Positions 6,725-14,807 of a stretch of DNA of 17,859 nucleotides are shown one piece after another. The notes beneath the pieces are model-generated. The model saw nothing but the letters and a program-made list of their open reading frames with translations, did not search any database and was not told the DNA's origin. Position numbers and translations under genes: made by a program. Origin of the DNA: CAYJNO01 sp964371715 (lineage in GTDB: Bacteria; Bacillota_I; Bacilli_A; Erysipelotrichales; Erysipelotrichaceae); NCBI GenBank assembly GCA_964371715.1, contig CAYJNO010000031.1, positions 1 through 17,859 of the forward strand, read 5' to 3'. Numbering within the stretch: position 1 is the stretch's first letter; every line of letters begins with the position of its first letter.

Positions 6725-8728
6725 ATGAAAAAATTATTAGTCTTATTTGCATCGCTTCTTCTTGTTGTTACTGGATGTGCATCTAATCCAGAACAAGACA
6801 ATGGAGGTGACACAGGAACAGCTACACAAAGAACATTTGTTGTAGGAAATACTGACTTTGCTGGTGAGTTTTTATCAGGTTGGGGTAATTCATCTTATGA
6901 CAACAATATTCGTATGTTAGTTGACGGAAATGAAGGATTCTTTACACCAAACAAAGATAATGAATTAGTATTAGCTCACTATCTAGAAGATTATACTAAT
7001 GAAAAAGTAGATAATCCAAATTATGATCCAGAATATCAAGCAAAGGTTGACGCTTTATTAGCTGAAGCAAAACCATTTGAAGATGAAATTACTGTATTAA
7101 ATGAAGCTTTAGCTGTTGAACAAGCAAAACTTAATGATGAAGCTGCTGAAGGGGAAGAAGCAGAAACTGCTGTATTCAGCGATGAAGATCAAGCAAAAGT
7201 TGATGCTGCAAATGCAGAAATTGCAAGAATTACAAATGAAATTGAATTATTAGCAGACACTGCTGCTGCACAATATGAAGAATGGACATTCACAGTTAAA
7301 GAAGGAATTAAATTCTCTAATGGTACAGATTTTACTGCTAATGATATTGCATTTACATATTACTTCTATTCTGATCCATCATTTATAGCTGCAAAAGGTT
7401 CAGCATCTTCACAACCTAACTTCTTAGTTGGTTTTGAAGAATACTATAACTCTTGCGTAGCTGGGGCATGTGATAAATCTTTATTAGGTATGGAAGTTGT
7501 TGATGATTATACAATTAAATTTACTGTAGCTAACCCTACATATACTGTTAAAACTGAGTTTGCATACTATATGTACTCAGAAGCTCAAATGGCACCAGAA
7601 GGAGTTATTGATGGTAACTATATCGCAAATAACTTCATGAGTTCACCAGTTGGAGTTGGTCCTTACCAAATCACTGAATGGAATCCTGGACAAAATGTTA
7701 AATTAACAGTTAATGAATATTACACTGGAAATATTTATGGAACAATGCCAACAATTACAGATATAGTTGTTCAAATGGTTCCATCTGAAACAGATATTGA
7801 TATGTTACTTCAAGGTGAAGTTGACTTATTACAAGGTATGATTGAACCTGCAAAAATTGATGCTGCTAAAGCAGATTCAAATATTGCTTATAATAACTAT
7901 GATCGTCATGGTTTTGGACATATCACTTGGCATACTGATTTTGGAGCAACAGCTTACCCAGAAATGAGACTTGCTATTGCTTATGCATTCGATAAAGAAA
8001 CATTCGTTGACTTTATGACTGGTGATTATGGAAAATCAATTGCTGCTCCATTCTCTCCACACTTCTGGATGGTTGATGAAGAGTGGTTAGATGAAAATAT
8101 TGACCCATTAACTTATGACCCTGCAAAAGCAAGACAAGTATTAGAGGATGCTGGATGGACTTTAAATGCTGATGGTATTTATGAAAAAGATGGCGTAACT
8201 GCTGAAATTCGTATTGCTACTGGTGGTTCTCCATGGCCTGATTACTTAAATAATACTTTAGCAAATTCAGTTGAAGAGAGTGGAATTAAATTCACTGTAG
8301 ATACAATTAGCTTTGCTGTATTATTAGACCACTACTATGGTTTACAACCTGCTTCAGATCGTTTATATAACGGTTTTGCATTAGCAACTTCATATACACC
8401 AGAATTTGATGGATATGCAAACTACCATAGTGATTTCATTAATGAATTTGGAGAACAATCTTCAACTAACCAATCTCGTTGGGATAATGAAACTAACGAT
8501 GCTTTATTAGAAGCAATGCGTTATGCTACACCAGGTACTGAAGAGGGTGATGCTGCTTATCAAGAAGCTTACCGTGAGTGGGTAAAATTAACTAATCAAG
8601 AAAACCCATTATTACCAATCTATGCTAATGATTATCATGATTTATACAACGCCAACCTTGTTAACTTCGAAACAGGACCACTTTGGGAGTGGCCATATGC
8701 AATCGTAGAAGCAACTTGGGCTGAATAA
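6725..8728 (+). CDS. oppA: Oligopeptide ABC transporter substrate-binding lipoprotein
   Basis: This extracellular lipoprotein captures peptides for the OppBCDF importer. The 667-residue precursor has a lipoprotein signal peptide (basic KK, hydrophobic core, VTGC lipobox with Cys18 as lipidation site). It has family-5 solute-binding features such as EWTFTVKEGIKFSNG, DIAFTYYF, VGPYQITEWNPGQNVKL and the C-terminal LPIYANDYHDL. Odd: between LAHYLEDY and EEWTFTV (about residues 97-184) lies an Ala/Glu/Lys-rich insertion of some 80 residues with heptad-like helices, where relatives have only a few residues. Cys244 and Cys249 could form a disulfide. AAAAAGGAGAG precedes the ATG. The true ligand could be di- or oligopeptides or another family-5 substrate. 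Confidence 0.9.
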   Translation: MKKLLVLFASLLLVVTGCASNPEQDNGGDTGTATQRTFVVGNTDFAGEFLSGWGNSSYDNNIRMLVDGNEGFFTPNKDNELVLAHYLEDYTNEKVDNPNYDPEYQAKVDALLAEAKPFEDEITVLNEALAVEQAKLNDEAAEGEEAETAVFSDEDQAKVDAANAEIARITNEIELLADTAAAQYEEWTFTVKEGIKFSNGTDFTANDIAFTYYFYSDPSFIAAKGSASSQPNFLVGFEEYYNSCVAGACDKSLLGMEVVDDYTIKFTVANPTYTVKTEFAYYMYSEAQMAPEGVIDGNYIANNFMSSPVGVGPYQITEWNPGQNVKLTVNEYYTGNIYGTMPTITDIVVQMVPSETDIDMLLQGEVDLLQGMIEPAKIDAAKADSNIAYNNYDRHGFGHITWHTDFGATAYPEMRLAIAYAFDKETFVDFMTGDYGKSIAAPFSPHFWMVDEEWLDENIDPLTYDPAKARQVLEDAGWTLNADGIYEKDGVTAEIRIATGGSPWPDYLNNTLANSVEESGIKFTVDTISFAVLLDHYYGLQPASDRLYNGFALATSYTPEFDGYANYHSDFINEFGEQSSTNQSRWDNETNDALLEAMRYATPGTEEGDAAYQEAYREWVKLTNQENPLLPIYANDYHDLYNANLVNFETGPLWEWPYAIVEATWAE

Positions 8729-8739
8729 GATTTATATCA

Positions 8740-8770
8740 AAGAAATAGTCATTTAAAATGACTATTTCTT
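8740..8770 (+). promoter_or_regulatory. Strong intercistronic hairpin between oppA and oppB
   Basis: AAGAAATAGTCAT (8740-8752) and ATGACTATTTCTT (8758-8770) form a perfect 13-bp stem around a 5-nt loop. It is followed by TACTTTATT rather than a pure T run, then by the oppB ribosome binding site. In binding-protein-dependent transporters such a hairpin often protects the upstream mRNA and partly attenuates transcription, keeping the binding protein in excess over the membrane parts. That role is inference here. Confidence 0.7.
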
Positions 8771-8795
8771 ACTTTATTATAAAGGAGGAAAATTT

Positions 8796-9845
8796 ATGTC
8801 TACAACAACAAAAGATAAGTCAAATATTCAATTATTTTTTGCACAAGTAATGCCATTACTTAAATTTGCAGGATTAAGAATACTACAAATGATTCCTGTG
8901 CTTATCATAATTTCATTTATATTATTCGTAATCGTACAATCGATGCCTGGTGATCCAATTTGGGCATACGTAGATCCAGAGGTGGCACTTGAGCCTGGTT
9001 ACATTGACCAATTAAGAATTGACTTAGGTTTAACAGGACCTATGCATGAAAGATATTTTAAATGGATTAGCCGTTTAGTGGTTGGTGACTTAGGATATTC
9101 TACAACATTAAATAGAGATGTAATCGAAATATTACCATTCTACTTACAAAATACATTATTAGTTAACTTTGTAGGTTTTGTAATTGCATTAATCTTCTCA
9201 ATAGTTGTTGGTATTAAGTCAGCAGTAAATCGTTATTCATTTTTTGATAAATTCTTTACTGTGTTTTCAATTGCAGGTATCTCTTTGCCAAGTTTCTTCT
9301 TTGCAATGATTTTAATTTATTTATTCGTAATTTTAATACCTATATTTCCATTTTCAGGGATGTATGATGTAAGGGCTTCTTACGCTCCAGGAAGTATTGG
9401 AGAATATTTAGACTTAATGCATCATATGGTATTACCAGTTACAGTAACAGTATTTGGTACAAGTTCTACATTAATAAGATATATTAGAAATTCAATGCTT
9501 GAAGTATTAAAACAAGATTATATTCGTACTGCAAGATCTAAAGGGTTAAAAGATAAAGTAATAATCTATCATCATGCATTTAGAAATGCATTAATACCTG
9601 TAATTACACTAATTGGTTTCTACATTCCAGCTTTATTTAGTGGTTCAGTATTAGTAGAAAATATTTTTGCGTGGCCAGGAATTGGTAAATTATTAAAAGA
9701 AGCATATGATGGTCGTGATCAACAAATTATTTTAACAATTACATTATTCTATGCATTCTTAACTTTATTCTCTAATTTATTAGTTGACTTAAGCTATGGA
9801 TTCGCAGATCCACGTGTAAGAGTAGGAGGTTCAAAAAATGGCTAA
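8796..9845 (+). CDS. oppB: Oligopeptide ABC transporter permease OppB
   Basis: One of the two membrane subunits forming the peptide channel. The 349-residue protein has a first helix (ILQMIPVLIIISFILFVIV), the N-terminal domain signature VQSMPGDP, and further helices. The EAA loop YIRTARSKGL..KVIIYHHAFRNAL contacts the ATPases. The family C-terminal end FADPRVR is present. AAAGGAGGAAAA precedes the ATG. The N-terminal 25 residues are polar and slightly longer than usual. The gene overlaps oppC by 8 bases, indicating translational coupling. Confidence 0.95.
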   Translation: MSTTTKDKSNIQLFFAQVMPLLKFAGLRILQMIPVLIIISFILFVIVQSMPGDPIWAYVDPEVALEPGYIDQLRIDLGLTGPMHERYFKWISRLVVGDLGYSTTLNRDVIEILPFYLQNTLLVNFVGFVIALIFSIVVGIKSAVNRYSFFDKFFTVFSIAGISLPSFFFAMILIYLFVILIPIFPFSGMYDVRASYAPGSIGEYLDLMHHMVLPVTVTVFGTSSTLIRYIRNSMLEVLKQDYIRTARSKGLKDKVIIYHHAFRNALIPVITLIGFYIPALFSGSVLVENIFAWPGIGKLLKEAYDGRDQQIILTITLFYAFLTLFSNLLVDLSYGFADPRVRVGGSKNG

Positions 9846-10824
9846 AAACAAAGAAAAGAAATTTAATGAAGCCGAAGTTGTAAGTCCATCTAAGTTAATG
9901 GTACAACGTTTCTTTAAAAATAAATTAGCAACAACTGGATTGATCGTATTTTTACTTATCTCATTAGCAGTACTTGCAACAAAAGTATTCGTAGAAGTAA
10001 CTGATTATGACTTAGCAAATGTTGATATAAAATTAAAATATTTAGCTCCATCAGCTGACTATATATTTGGTACAGATGAATTTGGTAGAGATTACTTCCC
10101 ACGTGTGTTCTTAGGTGGATACCTTTCAATTCAAGTAGGATTTATTGCTGCTTTAATCTCGGTTACTATCGGTCTAATTGTTGGTGGTATCGCAGGATTT
10201 TATGGTGGTAAAGTTGAAAACTTCTTAATGCGTTTTACAGAAATTTTCTCAAGTTTTCCATTTTTACCAATCGCAATTACAGTTTCAGTAATTTTTATTG
10301 AATTAGAACCTGAGTTCCGTTTATATTTAATGATGTTTATCATAGGTGGTCTAGGATGGACTGGTCTTGCTCGTATGGTAAGAGCTCAAATCTTGTCTTT
10401 AAGAGAACAAGAATTTATGACAGCCTGTCGTGCTTTAGGTATTAAATCATCTAAACAAATAACTCGTCACTTACTACCAAATACAATTGCATATGTAATC
10501 GTTAATGCAACTACAGCGTTTTCAAGTGCGATATTATCAGAAGCTGGTCTATCTTATTTAGGTTTATCTGTTCAAGAACCAATTCCTACATGGGGTGGAT
10601 TAATTTCTAAATCATCTTCTTCTTTAATAATGAGAAATCAACCATGGATGTGGGTTTTCCCAGGTATTTTATTATTCTCTTTAATTTTAAGTGTAAACTT
10701 AATTGGTGAAGGTATGAGAGATGCTGTAGACCCTAAATCACATGTTAAATTTAGAACACAACAAAAAGAATCGTTCTTTAAAAAAATATTTGGAACAAAA
10801 AAAGTAGCTGGAGGTGTTAAATAA
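9838..10824 (+). CDS. oppC: Oligopeptide ABC transporter permease OppC
   Basis: Second membrane subunit of the importer, 328 residues. Family features are the N-terminal helix after RFFKNKLATTG, the FGTDEFGRDYFPRV motif, the EAA loop FMTACRALGIKSSKQITRHLLPN and LSEAGLSYLGLSVQEPIPTWG near the C-terminal helices. AGGAGG lies within the end of oppB, 8 bases before the ATG. Its stop codon shares one base with the oppD start (TAATG). The C-terminal tail of about 25 residues is basic. Confidence 0.95.
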   Translation: MAKNKEKKFNEAEVVSPSKLMVQRFFKNKLATTGLIVFLLISLAVLATKVFVEVTDYDLANVDIKLKYLAPSADYIFGTDEFGRDYFPRVFLGGYLSIQVGFIAALISVTIGLIVGGIAGFYGGKVENFLMRFTEIFSSFPFLPIAITVSVIFIELEPEFRLYLMMFIIGGLGWTGLARMVRAQILSLREQEFMTACRALGIKSSKQITRHLLPNTIAYVIVNATTAFSSAILSEAGLSYLGLSVQEPIPTWGGLISKSSSSLIMRNQPWMWVFPGILLFSLILSVNLIGEGMRDAVDPKSHVKFRTQQKESFFKKIFGTKKVAGGVK

Positions 10825-11837
10825 TGAATGATAAAGTAATTTTAGATGTAATTGATTTACATACTTATTTTAAAACTGAAAAAGGTACAGTTAAAGCCGT
10901 AAATGGTGTTGAGTTTCAAGTAAAAAAAGGAAAAACATTAGGAATAGTTGGAGAATCAGGTTCAGGTAAATCTGTTACTTCAATGTCTGTTTTAAGATTA
11001 CTTGAACATCCAGGTGAAATAGAACATGGACAAATTAACTATCATTCTCCTAATGGAATTGTTGATTTATCAAAAGTAAATGAAACAGAAATGATGAAGA
11101 TTCGTGGAAATAATATATCAATGATTTTCCAAGAACCAATGACAAGTTTAAATCCAGTATTTAAAATTGGATATCAAATTTCAGAAGCTTTAATTCTTCA
11201 TCAAAATATTTCAAAAAAAGATGCTCGTGAAAAAGCAATTGAAATGTTAGCGAATGTTAAAATTCCAAGACCAGAAAAGATTGTAGATAACTATCCACAT
11301 CAACTTTCAGGTGGAATGAGACAGCGTGTTATGATTGCATTAGCATTGGCATGTCAACCAGATATATTAATTGCAGATGAACCTACAACTGCATTAGATG
11401 TTACAATACAAGCACAAATCTTAAAGTTAATGAATGACTTAAAGAAAGAGCATAATACAGCAATAATGTTCATTACCCATGACTTAGGCGTAATAAATCA
11501 AATGGCTGATGAAGTAGTAGTTATGTACTGTGGGGAAATTGTAGAAAAAGCTGAAGTAAATACAATTTTCGATCCAAAAACAAAATACCAACACCCATAT
11601 ACTGAAGGGTTATTAGTTTCAATTCCAAGACTTGAAGATGATAGTTCTCAAAAACTTGAGCCAATTCCAGGTTCAGTTCCTCATCCTTTAAATTTACCAA
11701 AAGGATGTAAATTTGCGCCGCGTTGTAAATATGCGACTGAAAAATGTGAGAGTGAACATCCAACTTTAACAGATGTCGGAAATGGCCAAAAAGTTCGTTG
11801 CTTCTACCCTCAGAAAGGAGAGAGAAACAATGGATAA
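10824..11837 (+). CDS. oppD: Oligopeptide ABC transporter ATPase OppD
   Basis: Cytoplasmic ATPase subunit, 337 residues, normal length. Motifs: Walker A GESGSGKS (residues 43-50), Q-loop MIFQEPMTSLNP, signature LSGGMRQ (from 161), Walker B ILIADEP with Asp185-Glu186, D-loop and H-loop FITHDLG. The C-terminal oligopeptide domain holds Cys295, Cys301, Cys308 and Cys326, a spacing like the 4Fe-4S-binding cysteines described in DppD-type ATPases. It overlaps oppC by one base and oppF by 8 bases. It has no insertion, in contrast to OppF. Confidence 0.95.
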   Translation: MNDKVILDVIDLHTYFKTEKGTVKAVNGVEFQVKKGKTLGIVGESGSGKSVTSMSVLRLLEHPGEIEHGQINYHSPNGIVDLSKVNETEMMKIRGNNISMIFQEPMTSLNPVFKIGYQISEALILHQNISKKDAREKAIEMLANVKIPRPEKIVDNYPHQLSGGMRQRVMIALALACQPDILIADEPTTALDVTIQAQILKLMNDLKKEHNTAIMFITHDLGVINQMADEVVVMYCGEIVEKAEVNTIFDPKTKYQHPYTEGLLVSIPRLEDDSSQKLEPIPGSVPHPLNLPKGCKFAPRCKYATEKCESEHPTLTDVGNGQKVRCFYPQKGERNNG

Positions 11838-13383
11838 AAATAAAGATACACTATTACGTGTTAAAAAATTAAAAAAGTATTTCCCAGTAAAAAAAGAATC
11901 ATTCTTTGAAGAACAACAATTTGTCAAAGCAAATGATGGTATTACACTTGAAGTATATGCAGGAGAGACTGTTGGACTTGTTGGGGAGTCAGGGTGTGGT
12001 AAATCGACATTAGGTCGTGTTTTATTACAACTTTATCCTCTATCAGGTGGTTCTTGTTTCTATTATGGAAAAAAATTAGAAGACATCGCACCTAAATATG
12101 TACTAAAAACAATAAAAAATTTAAAAAGAGATATTGATCAATTAGAAACTAATCGTCAAAAAAGAAGAGATGTTAAGGCTAAGCTTGAAGCTGCAACAGA
12201 TGAAAAAGAAATCAAAAAACTTCAAAAAGAATTTGATGATGTAGATGCTAAAATTGATACTTACTTTGATACTACTGTAAAAATCTTTGGTTCATTAACA
12301 TTGCATAGTGACTTAAACGAAGCAAGTAATGTTATGAAAGAATGGTATACAGTTAAAGGTAAAGAAATCAAATTAAAAGATAAAATTCATAAAGTTGAAG
12401 TTTATTTAAATGCTGATATTGTAGATATTGGTGGTAATAGTAGTGTAGTAAATAAAGAAAAGGCTGAACTTGAATCACTAAAAAAAGAACATGTAGAAAT
12501 TGAAAAAGAATTAGCTAAAGTTCAAGCAAAAATTGATAACATAAAAGAAGGATTAAAATCACATAAAAAGTTTGAAAGACTTGAAGCGAGAAGAGATACA
12601 GGTATAGATCTAGCAAGATTAACAACAGAAGAAATGCGCAAATTAAGAACTGATTTACAAATTATCTTCCAAGATCCTTATTCTTCATTAAACCCAAGAA
12701 TGACAGTAGGTCAATTAATAGGAGAAGCTTTAGTTACTCATGGAATGTTTAAAGATGGTTCAAAAGCATTAAACGATTACATTGTTGAAATCATGGTAAA
12801 ATGTGGATTACAACCATATATGGTTCATCGTTATCCACATGAATTCTCAGGTGGACAAAGACAACGTATAGGTATCGCTAGAGCATTAGCCTTAAATCCT
12901 AAATTTGTCGTTTGTGATGAAGCGGTTTCTGCACTTGATGTATCAATTCAATCACAAATAATTAACTTATTGAAAGAATTAAGAGAAGAAAAAGACTTTA
13001 CATACTTATTCATTTCACATGATTTAGGTGTTGTAAAATATATTTCTGACAGAATTGGAGTTATGTATTTAGGAAGTATGGCTGAATTATCAGAAACTGA
13101 TGATTTATTTGCACATCCTTTACATCCATATACTCAAGCTTTATTAGCTGCAATTCCAACTATTGACATTGATAAAAGATCTGAGTTACAGCCATTAGAA
13201 GGAGATATACCATCACCAGTTAATCCACCTAAAGGATGTAAATTCCACACACGTTGTGAGAAATGTATGGATATTTGTACTAAAAAAATTCCTGAATGGC
13301 GTGAAATACGTGAAAAACACTTTGTTGCATGTCACTTATATAATGACCAACCAGCATTTGGTGAAGATGGAGATGAAGAATAA
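11830..13383 (+). CDS. oppF: Oligopeptide ABC transporter ATPase OppF with a large coiled-coil insertion
   Basis: Second ATPase subunit, 517 residues against roughly 310-330 for usual OppF. Motifs: Walker A GESGCGKST (52-60), Q-loop QIIFQDPYSSLNPRM (Q281), signature FSGGQRQRIGIARAL (339-353), Walker B VVCDEAVSALD with Glu364, and the C-terminal oligopeptide domain with cysteines (GCKFHTRCEKCMDIC). Between GKKLEDI (about 80-86) and LTTEEMRKLR (about 263-272) lie some 180 extra residues, lysine/glutamate-rich with heptad-like helices. This is where normal OppF joins directly. The frame is continuous and the AT-rich codon use matches the neighbours. ATG 11830 was chosen because AAAGGAGAGAGA precedes it; an in-frame ATG at 11773 would add 19 unrelated residues inside oppD. 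Confidence 0.93.
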   Translation: MDKNKDTLLRVKKLKKYFPVKKESFFEEQQFVKANDGITLEVYAGETVGLVGESGCGKSTLGRVLLQLYPLSGGSCFYYGKKLEDIAPKYVLKTIKNLKRDIDQLETNRQKRRDVKAKLEAATDEKEIKKLQKEFDDVDAKIDTYFDTTVKIFGSLTLHSDLNEASNVMKEWYTVKGKEIKLKDKIHKVEVYLNADIVDIGGNSSVVNKEKAELESLKKEHVEIEKELAKVQAKIDNIKEGLKSHKKFERLEARRDTGIDLARLTTEEMRKLRTDLQIIFQDPYSSLNPRMTVGQLIGEALVTHGMFKDGSKALNDYIVEIMVKCGLQPYMVHRYPHEFSGGQRQRIGIARALALNPKFVVCDEAVSALDVSIQSQIINLLKELREEKDFTYLFISHDLGVVKYISDRIGVMYLGSMAELSETDDLFAHPLHPYTQALLAAIPTIDIDKRSELQPLEGDIPSPVNPPKGCKFHTRCEKCMDICTKKIPEWREIREKHFVACHLYNDQPAFGEDGDEE

Positions 13384-13385
13384 TA

Positions 13386-13586
13386 ATGTTCCAAAAATAT
13401 CGTAAATTTAAGGAAGAACAAATAGAGAAAGATGAAGAATTAAGAAGATTAACAGAAGAAAAACCTGTTAATTTAGAAAAAAATGATACATTAGCAATTA
13501 TTATTGCTGCTTTAACTACAATTCTTCCAGTAGCTATATTAATGTTTGCCATTTTAATGGGAATCATGTGGCTGATATTTACTTAA
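13386..13586 (+). CDS. Small single-TM membrane protein at the end of the opp operon
   Basis: 66 residues: a highly charged amphipathic N-terminus (MFQKYRKFKEEQIEKDEELR) then one long hydrophobic stretch (about 36-65) to the C-terminus. It is probably a membrane protein with a cytoplasmic helical N-terminus. The ATG follows the oppF stop by 2 bases, so translation is likely coupled. I see no strong separate ribosome binding site beyond the GA-rich end of oppF. The function is unknown; position suggests an accessory of the Opp transporter. Confidence 0.7.
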   Translation: MFQKYRKFKEEQIEKDEELRRLTEEKPVNLEKNDTLAIIIAALTTILPVAILMFAILMGIMWLIFT

Positions 13587-13590
13587 ACTC

Positions 13591-13621
13591 AAAAGCAATC
13601 AAAATTTTGATTGCTTTTTTT
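13591..13621 (+). terminator. Rho-independent terminator of the opp operon
   Basis: AAAAGCAATCAAAA (13591-13604) and TTTTGATTGCTTTT (13605-13618) are perfect complements followed by more T, starting five bases after the small protein's stop. Confidence 0.9.
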
Positions 13622-13627
13622 AAAACA

Positions 13628-13656
13628 TTGTTATCCATGTGTTAAAATAATATTAG
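13628..13656 (+). promoter_or_regulatory. Possible promoter of the AI-2E/aldo-keto reductase pair
   Basis: TTGTTA (13628-13633), a 17-base spacer and TATTAG (13651-13656). The -10 box lies only about 10 bases before the ATG at 13667, so the mRNA leader would be almost absent. TAATAT at 13648 is an alternative -10 with a shorter spacer. AGAGGT (13655-13660) could act as a weak ribosome binding site only if transcription starts further upstream. Confidence 0.4.
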
Positions 13657-13666
13657 AGGTAATTAA

Positions 13667-14797
13667 ATGAAAAATATTAATCAAAAAATGCTTGAAAATA
13701 TAACTGTTTTTTCAATAAGTGGAATAATAATTTTACTTGCAAATTATTTATTACACTATCATCAAAATGTATTTACAATTTTAAATCAAACAATTAAAAT
13801 ACTAATGCCATTTATCAGTGGATTTGCATTAGCATTTTTGTTAGAGCCAATTTATTCAAGATTATATAAATTCTTTGTAAAAAAGATTAGTGATGATAAA
13901 TCACGATTTGTTGCTGTTATAGTTACAATGGTACTATTTATATCATTTTTAGTTGGTTTTTTTGCACTAGTTATTCCACAACTTGTAGTTAGTATTCGTA
14001 CTGTTATTACAATTATTACTGACAATGTTTCGAGTATTGATAAATATCTTGAACAATTTTTATCTTTATTAGGATTAAATGGTGATGATTTTCAAGCTAT
14101 ATTAAAATATTTAAGTAGTTTCTCAGAAAATATATTAAATGAAATCACTAAATTATTACCTAATTTATTAGATGGATCATTAAATGTAATATCTACTTTA
14201 ATAAGTATGATAATTGGTATAATGATTGCAGCTTATATATTATTTGACCGTAAAAAGCTTTATGGCCAAATAAAAAAGGTTCTTTATGCATTTTCGAAGA
14301 AAACTCATGCTGATTATTTGGTTGATGTATCAAATTTATCTTCTAGATTATTTAAAAAGTTTATCATTGGTAAAATAATAGATTCAATAATTCTTGGAAT
14401 TATTTGCTATTGTGGAATGCTAATATTTAACTTTGAATTTGCAATGTTTATTTCTATGATAATTACAATTACAAATGTAATACCAGTATTTGGCCCATTT
14501 ATTGGTGCTATTCCAAGTGTATTAATTTTATTAATAATAGATCCTGTTCAAGCATTATGGTTTTCAATATTTGTTTTGGCATTACAACAGTTCGATGGCA
14601 ATGTTTTGGGGCCATATATACTAGGTGATTCGATGGGCTTACCAATTATATGGGTTGTCTTTGCAATTATTGTTGGAGGAGGATTATTTGGTATTATTGG
14701 TATGTTTTTAGGAATTCCAGTCTTTGCATTATTTTACTTCTTATTGAAATCTATTGTATATAAGAGGTTAGAACAGAAAAATATTCAAATTGAATAA
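13667..14797 (+). CDS. AI-2E family transporter (UPF0118 / PerM-like)
   Basis: 376-residue polytopic membrane protein of the AI-2E (PerM) family. Family marks: an N-terminal pair of helices, SGFALAFLLEPIYSRLY, a long central amphipathic region, then NVIPVFGPFIGAIPSVLI and QQFDGNVLGPYILGDSMG followed by GGGLFGIIGMFLGIPVFAL. Members have been linked to autoinducer-2 export, Na+/H+ antiport or other roles. The substrate cannot be told from sequence, so the name should not be read as proof of quorum sensing. It ends 10 bases before the downstream aldo/keto reductase. Confidence 0.88.
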   Translation: MKNINQKMLENITVFSISGIIILLANYLLHYHQNVFTILNQTIKILMPFISGFALAFLLEPIYSRLYKFFVKKISDDKSRFVAVIVTMVLFISFLVGFFALVIPQLVVSIRTVITIITDNVSSIDKYLEQFLSLLGLNGDDFQAILKYLSSFSENILNEITKLLPNLLDGSLNVISTLISMIIGIMIAAYILFDRKKLYGQIKKVLYAFSKKTHADYLVDVSNLSSRLFKKFIIGKIIDSIILGIICYCGMLIFNFEFAMFISMIITITNVIPVFGPFIGAIPSVLILLIIDPVQALWFSIFVLALQQFDGNVLGPYILGDSMGLPIIWVVFAIIVGGGLFGIIGMFLGIPVFALFYFLLKSIVYKRLEQKNIQIE

Positions 14798-14807
14798 AGG
14801 AGATATA

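Noticed and set aside
11773..11829. Earlier OppF start at 11773
   Set aside because: The 19 added residues lie inside oppD, do not look like OppF, and the good ribosome binding site is just before 11830.
14790..14807. TTG start for the aldo/keto reductase
   Set aside because: It lies within the end of the upstream gene and before the AAAGGAGAT site that serves ATG 14808.
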